From assembly GCF_963662255.1 (NCBI RefSeq), contig NC_085059.1, forward strand, positions 9,395,234-9,459,233: DNA of 64,000 nucleotides, given 5' to 3'. Below, one piece after another: positions 60,825 through 64,000 of this stretch. Source of the DNA: Cinclus cinclus. Lineage: Eukaryota; Chordata; Aves; Passeriformes; Cinclidae. A model generated the notes under the pieces. It had not been told where the DNA came from. It searched no databases and was given only the letters and a program-made list of their open reading frames with translations. Position numbers and translations under genes: made by a program. How positions within the stretch are numbered: position 1 is the first letter of the stretch; each line of letters opens with the position of its first letter.

Positions 60825-63800
60825 AGCAGTTCATGTTTTCTAAATATTCCTGGCACTAGAAAAAGATTTTACTGGGTTAGCAGTGAGGCTGCCCTCCTTG
60901 AAGTGCTGCTTTGGATTAGAATTACTGTTTTTCACAACTCTAATGAAGAACAAAGCAAACCCTCAAATCATTAATGTATTTACAATAATTGATTTTGTTC
61001 TTGCTTTTACTTTTTTCCTGTTAAAGTATTTTATAATCCTTAATATTTTATCCCTACTTTTGAATACAGTCACAAACCATCTAAAAATTACATACCTCTT
61101 CTGATTTTTTTGTTTTGTTTTGTCAGGTTTTTTGGTTCTTTTTCTTTTTTCTTCTGTACAGAAAAAAGTACTAGCCTACATGGCTCTCCAGTAACAATTA
61201 CTGATAAAAGTTAGCTTTTAACTGGATATTTAACAAAATCTTTGTGTCCTTCATCTGTTGTTTCAAATGCCTTAGCTAATTTTGTAGCCATCTACACTGA
61301 ATGCCAACAAACACTCAGTAATTTTCAATGGCTAAGTCCCTCCTAATCCTTCCTGTGTCATCCTAAATTATTTGAATTGCTGCATAGCACTGTGTTGTCA
61401 GCAGTTTTGTAACTCTTTTCCTTGATTCTATCAGCTAAATTGTTTCTATAGAGAACATCAGGACATAAAATGGACTAGAAATACAAACCAGCTTAAGAGT
61501 GCTGTCTAAACACTCATCCCTGAAGAGTTACGTACAGGTTTCCTAATGCCTCTAGTATAGATTTGCTGCAGATCTTTATAGTGTTTCCTAGTAAATGTTT
61601 GAAGGACAGAAGCAACTCAAGCACCCTTCAGAATTGTGTCATTATGCTATAGCAGTAATTAGACAATAGTCACTGTTGCAGTCTGCTGGCAGTATGCAGC
61701 AAGGTCATTCCTGTGAATCTAGGTTAATACATCTGGGCAACTGTCCAGTGTGAACAGTATTCAGTGTTACGTTATGATTTTTTTGTTCAAAATTTCCTTG
61801 GGAAATGATCCTAATTTTCCTAACTTTTCATACCCGATACAGTATGAAACACAATTGGCTGTTTTTAAGTGTATGTTTTATATAGAAGACTGATAGCAAT
61901 ATTTAAAGCTGAAGTCCCCTCTCTCCCAAAATGAAAACAGTCATAACTGAGAATTTTTTCAGAGAATGGACATTTTCAAAATATTCCCTTTCAAAGAATC
62001 CCAAGAAAATTTCCATTGCAAGCTCCTGGTGTGCTGGGGATTGCAGCAATATCTTATAGAGTTGGGACCCCTGACAAACTCCTTGTGGGGCAACCTGCCA
62101 CAGAGATAATGTCACAGATTATCTAAAAAACTAAACACTGTTACTCAAAATCCAGACATCTCAAAAAGATATGGTCTGACATTCTGCAACAGGAACACCT
62201 TATATTTTTCTTTGAAGAATGGCTATATTGCAGATGATGCCAATGCAAAAAAAAAAAGTCAAAGTCATAATCATACAATCAGTTAATCTGTAACAGACTT
62301 CAGATATTATATTTTGGTTACTTTTCCTTTTTCCCCCTTCACATATGTGCACTGAAGTAGGGATTTGGACATCCTTCTTATCAGATGACTGTGATCACAT
62401 GCACTTTGACTTAGAAATAATTTATACCATCTCCACTTTTAAAGCCTCTAGCTCAAATTTCTAGTCAGAGCAATAAGAATTTACCAAATACAGCACAACG
62501 TCTGAACTACAATGAACATTACTTCCAAGAGTAAGGTCTACTGAGACTATAATACATATAATACCAACTTTATCAAGGAATGAACTGACACAGTAAGATG
62601 TTTCTGAGAGTTTCAAATTATTTTTAGGCTTTTAATATGGTATAAAAAATGTCTGCAGTCTTTAAACTTATTGACTGTGTCCAATAGTGCAGTGAAATGG
62701 AAAAATAGGTCAATACTTCTGGGAGAAATTTTATTGGAAATCAGTGATGTTATTTTCTATATTCTCTCTTTACCTAAGTTAATTTCCAGTGGTTATTGGC
62801 AAGTAGATCTTAAAAGAGCATTAACTTCTGGGCTATTGTCTATCATAGTAATTCATAACAAACAAAAGGCAAAACCAAAATATTTTTCCTTGTTACCTTA
62901 GAGCAACTAAGCCATTTCCCTTTTACATATTGTTGACCTTTTGATTCCAACAGACTAATACAGGACTAAACATGTTAAGTATCTGAGTTTCAAAGAAACA
63001 CCACAGTTAAGTCTTTCATTGTTCATTTATCCATTGACCTTTGGGTTAAAATAGTCAATAAGTGGGCAAATTACTGGCAATAATATTTGGCTGTTTTCCA
63101 CTATGAAAAAAAATTTTTTTTTCATACTTCAGTTTTCTCTAAGTGCAGTTTATGGACCTTCTCAAGTAAACACCTTTTAATATAGACCAAGGAAAATAAC
63201 TTTTAGGTATAAACCAGTCATACTAGTGTTAAGAATTAACTGCCCAGCTCATAAACTGAGAATCAGAATGAAGGAAAAGCCTAGCTCAGATACATGTGTT
63301 TAATCTCAAGATATTAGATGCAGTTACATTTTCCCATTGTTTCAGACTGAGAGTTTATGTTTTAGTATTACAGTTTACAGTAGGGTTTTTGGTTGCATTT
63401 CTGCTTGTATTCTTTTTACCAAACTCAGACTAAACTCAGGCTGAGGCTTTGATCTTTTTCCTACTCTTTCAACAGATGCCTCACTGTGTTCTGCTGGATG
63501 CAAATCTGATTCCTTTGTGTTGGGTAGATTCTTCAGACATAATTTATACAAGTGTAGTCTGTGGTTAAATCTCAGGGAGCATAGTTTGATAGTGGTATTG
63601 AGGACCCATGTGGCACTGTGAGTGTTTGGGGATCTTCCCTGACCTGAGTCTCCTCTACAGCATGAACTGCATGAGTGCTATCAAGCGTTTGAATTCCTCA
63701 AAGCTTCTCTCCAATTTCGTTTTCGTCCAAAGAAATCTTTTTTTGTACAAGCTGAGAGCACTCCGCAATGCACACCAAAGCATGCTGGGTTGCAAGAACC

Positions 63801-64000
63801 AGGAGTTTTTGTTTTAGAAGTGCATTCCTGAGTCAAACTAAAAAAGTAGTGTGGATGCAGCTATGGATTTTGTGTATATGTGATGGAGTTTGTGCTCTGA
63901 AGTTGTTGTTTGTTTTGCTCCACTAAGATTAACCTTTCTGCTAACATTTCTGCTATGTTCTTTATGCTGCTTACATAACACAGCTCTATCTGAGAAGATA
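60825..64000. other. No gene recognised
   Basis: AT-rich noncoding sequence. T-rich runs lie at about 61108-61155, and frames do not exceed 76 codons. No repeat end was seen. Confidence 0.5.

Noticed and set aside
1..64000. CRISPR arrays, tRNA or rRNA genes, bacterial operons
   Set aside because: No regularly spaced short repeats with unique spacers, no cloverleaf with A/B boxes that I could see, and no compact coding layout; the DNA is vertebrate in character.

Overview
This window looks like AT-rich nuclear DNA from a bird, most likely a songbird. CR1 LINE tails recur in both orientations, LTR types are of the kinds common in passerines, and there is a decayed endogenous retrovirus whose env transmembrane protein resembles that of avian alpharetroviruses. 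No bacterial-style gene, operon, rRNA, tRNA or CRISPR array is visible. No host protein-coding gene can be identified with confidence. The open frames outside the retrovirus are short, and most lie in repeats or are of a length expected by chance.

Positions 1-7490 hold one endogenous retrovirus (ERV) on the + strand. It has the 3' third of its 5' LTR, a tRNA-Lys-type primer binding site, a leader with a splice donor, and gag, protease/dUTPase-like, reverse transcriptase, RNase H, integrase and env-TM remnants, followed by a polypurine tract and a complete 3' LTR. Gag and pol are of the class II (betaretrovirus-like) kind, whereas the TM carries a CX6CC motif as in alpha- and gammaretroviral Env, so the provirus looks like a mosaic. 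Every gene is broken by stops and frameshifts, and key catalytic residues of protease, RT and RNase H are substituted. An antisense CR1 LINE sits in the pol-env interval, next to a promoter-like segment that may be a nested LTR fragment.

From 7.5 to 64 kb the window is noncoding sequence with a scatter of solo LTRs. The best are 13025-14006 (-), 21521-21989 (-), 27676-28288 (-, with 4-bp target duplication), 47267-47631 (-), 48333-48750 (-) and 59271-60824 (+, with perfect 5-bp target duplication). Two less certain ones lie at about 14.25-15.3 kb (+) and 16.6-17.06 kb (-). CR1 fragments include an ancient RT-bearing piece at 26.3-27.6 kb and an inverted pair at 29.3-29.8 kb.

Possible host functional elements are weaker. 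There is a perfect RFX X-box upstream of a CpG-rich patch (18.29-18.7 kb), a perfect 14-bp E-box palindrome at 20.33 kb, a homeodomain-site-rich block at 44.9-45.2 kb, and two + strand splice-flanked open segments (42175-42217 and 50996-51065) whose reading phases agree. These are candidates only. Six of the eight solo LTRs, counting the two uncertain ones, lie on the - strand, which would fit an intron of a + strand gene but is not proof.
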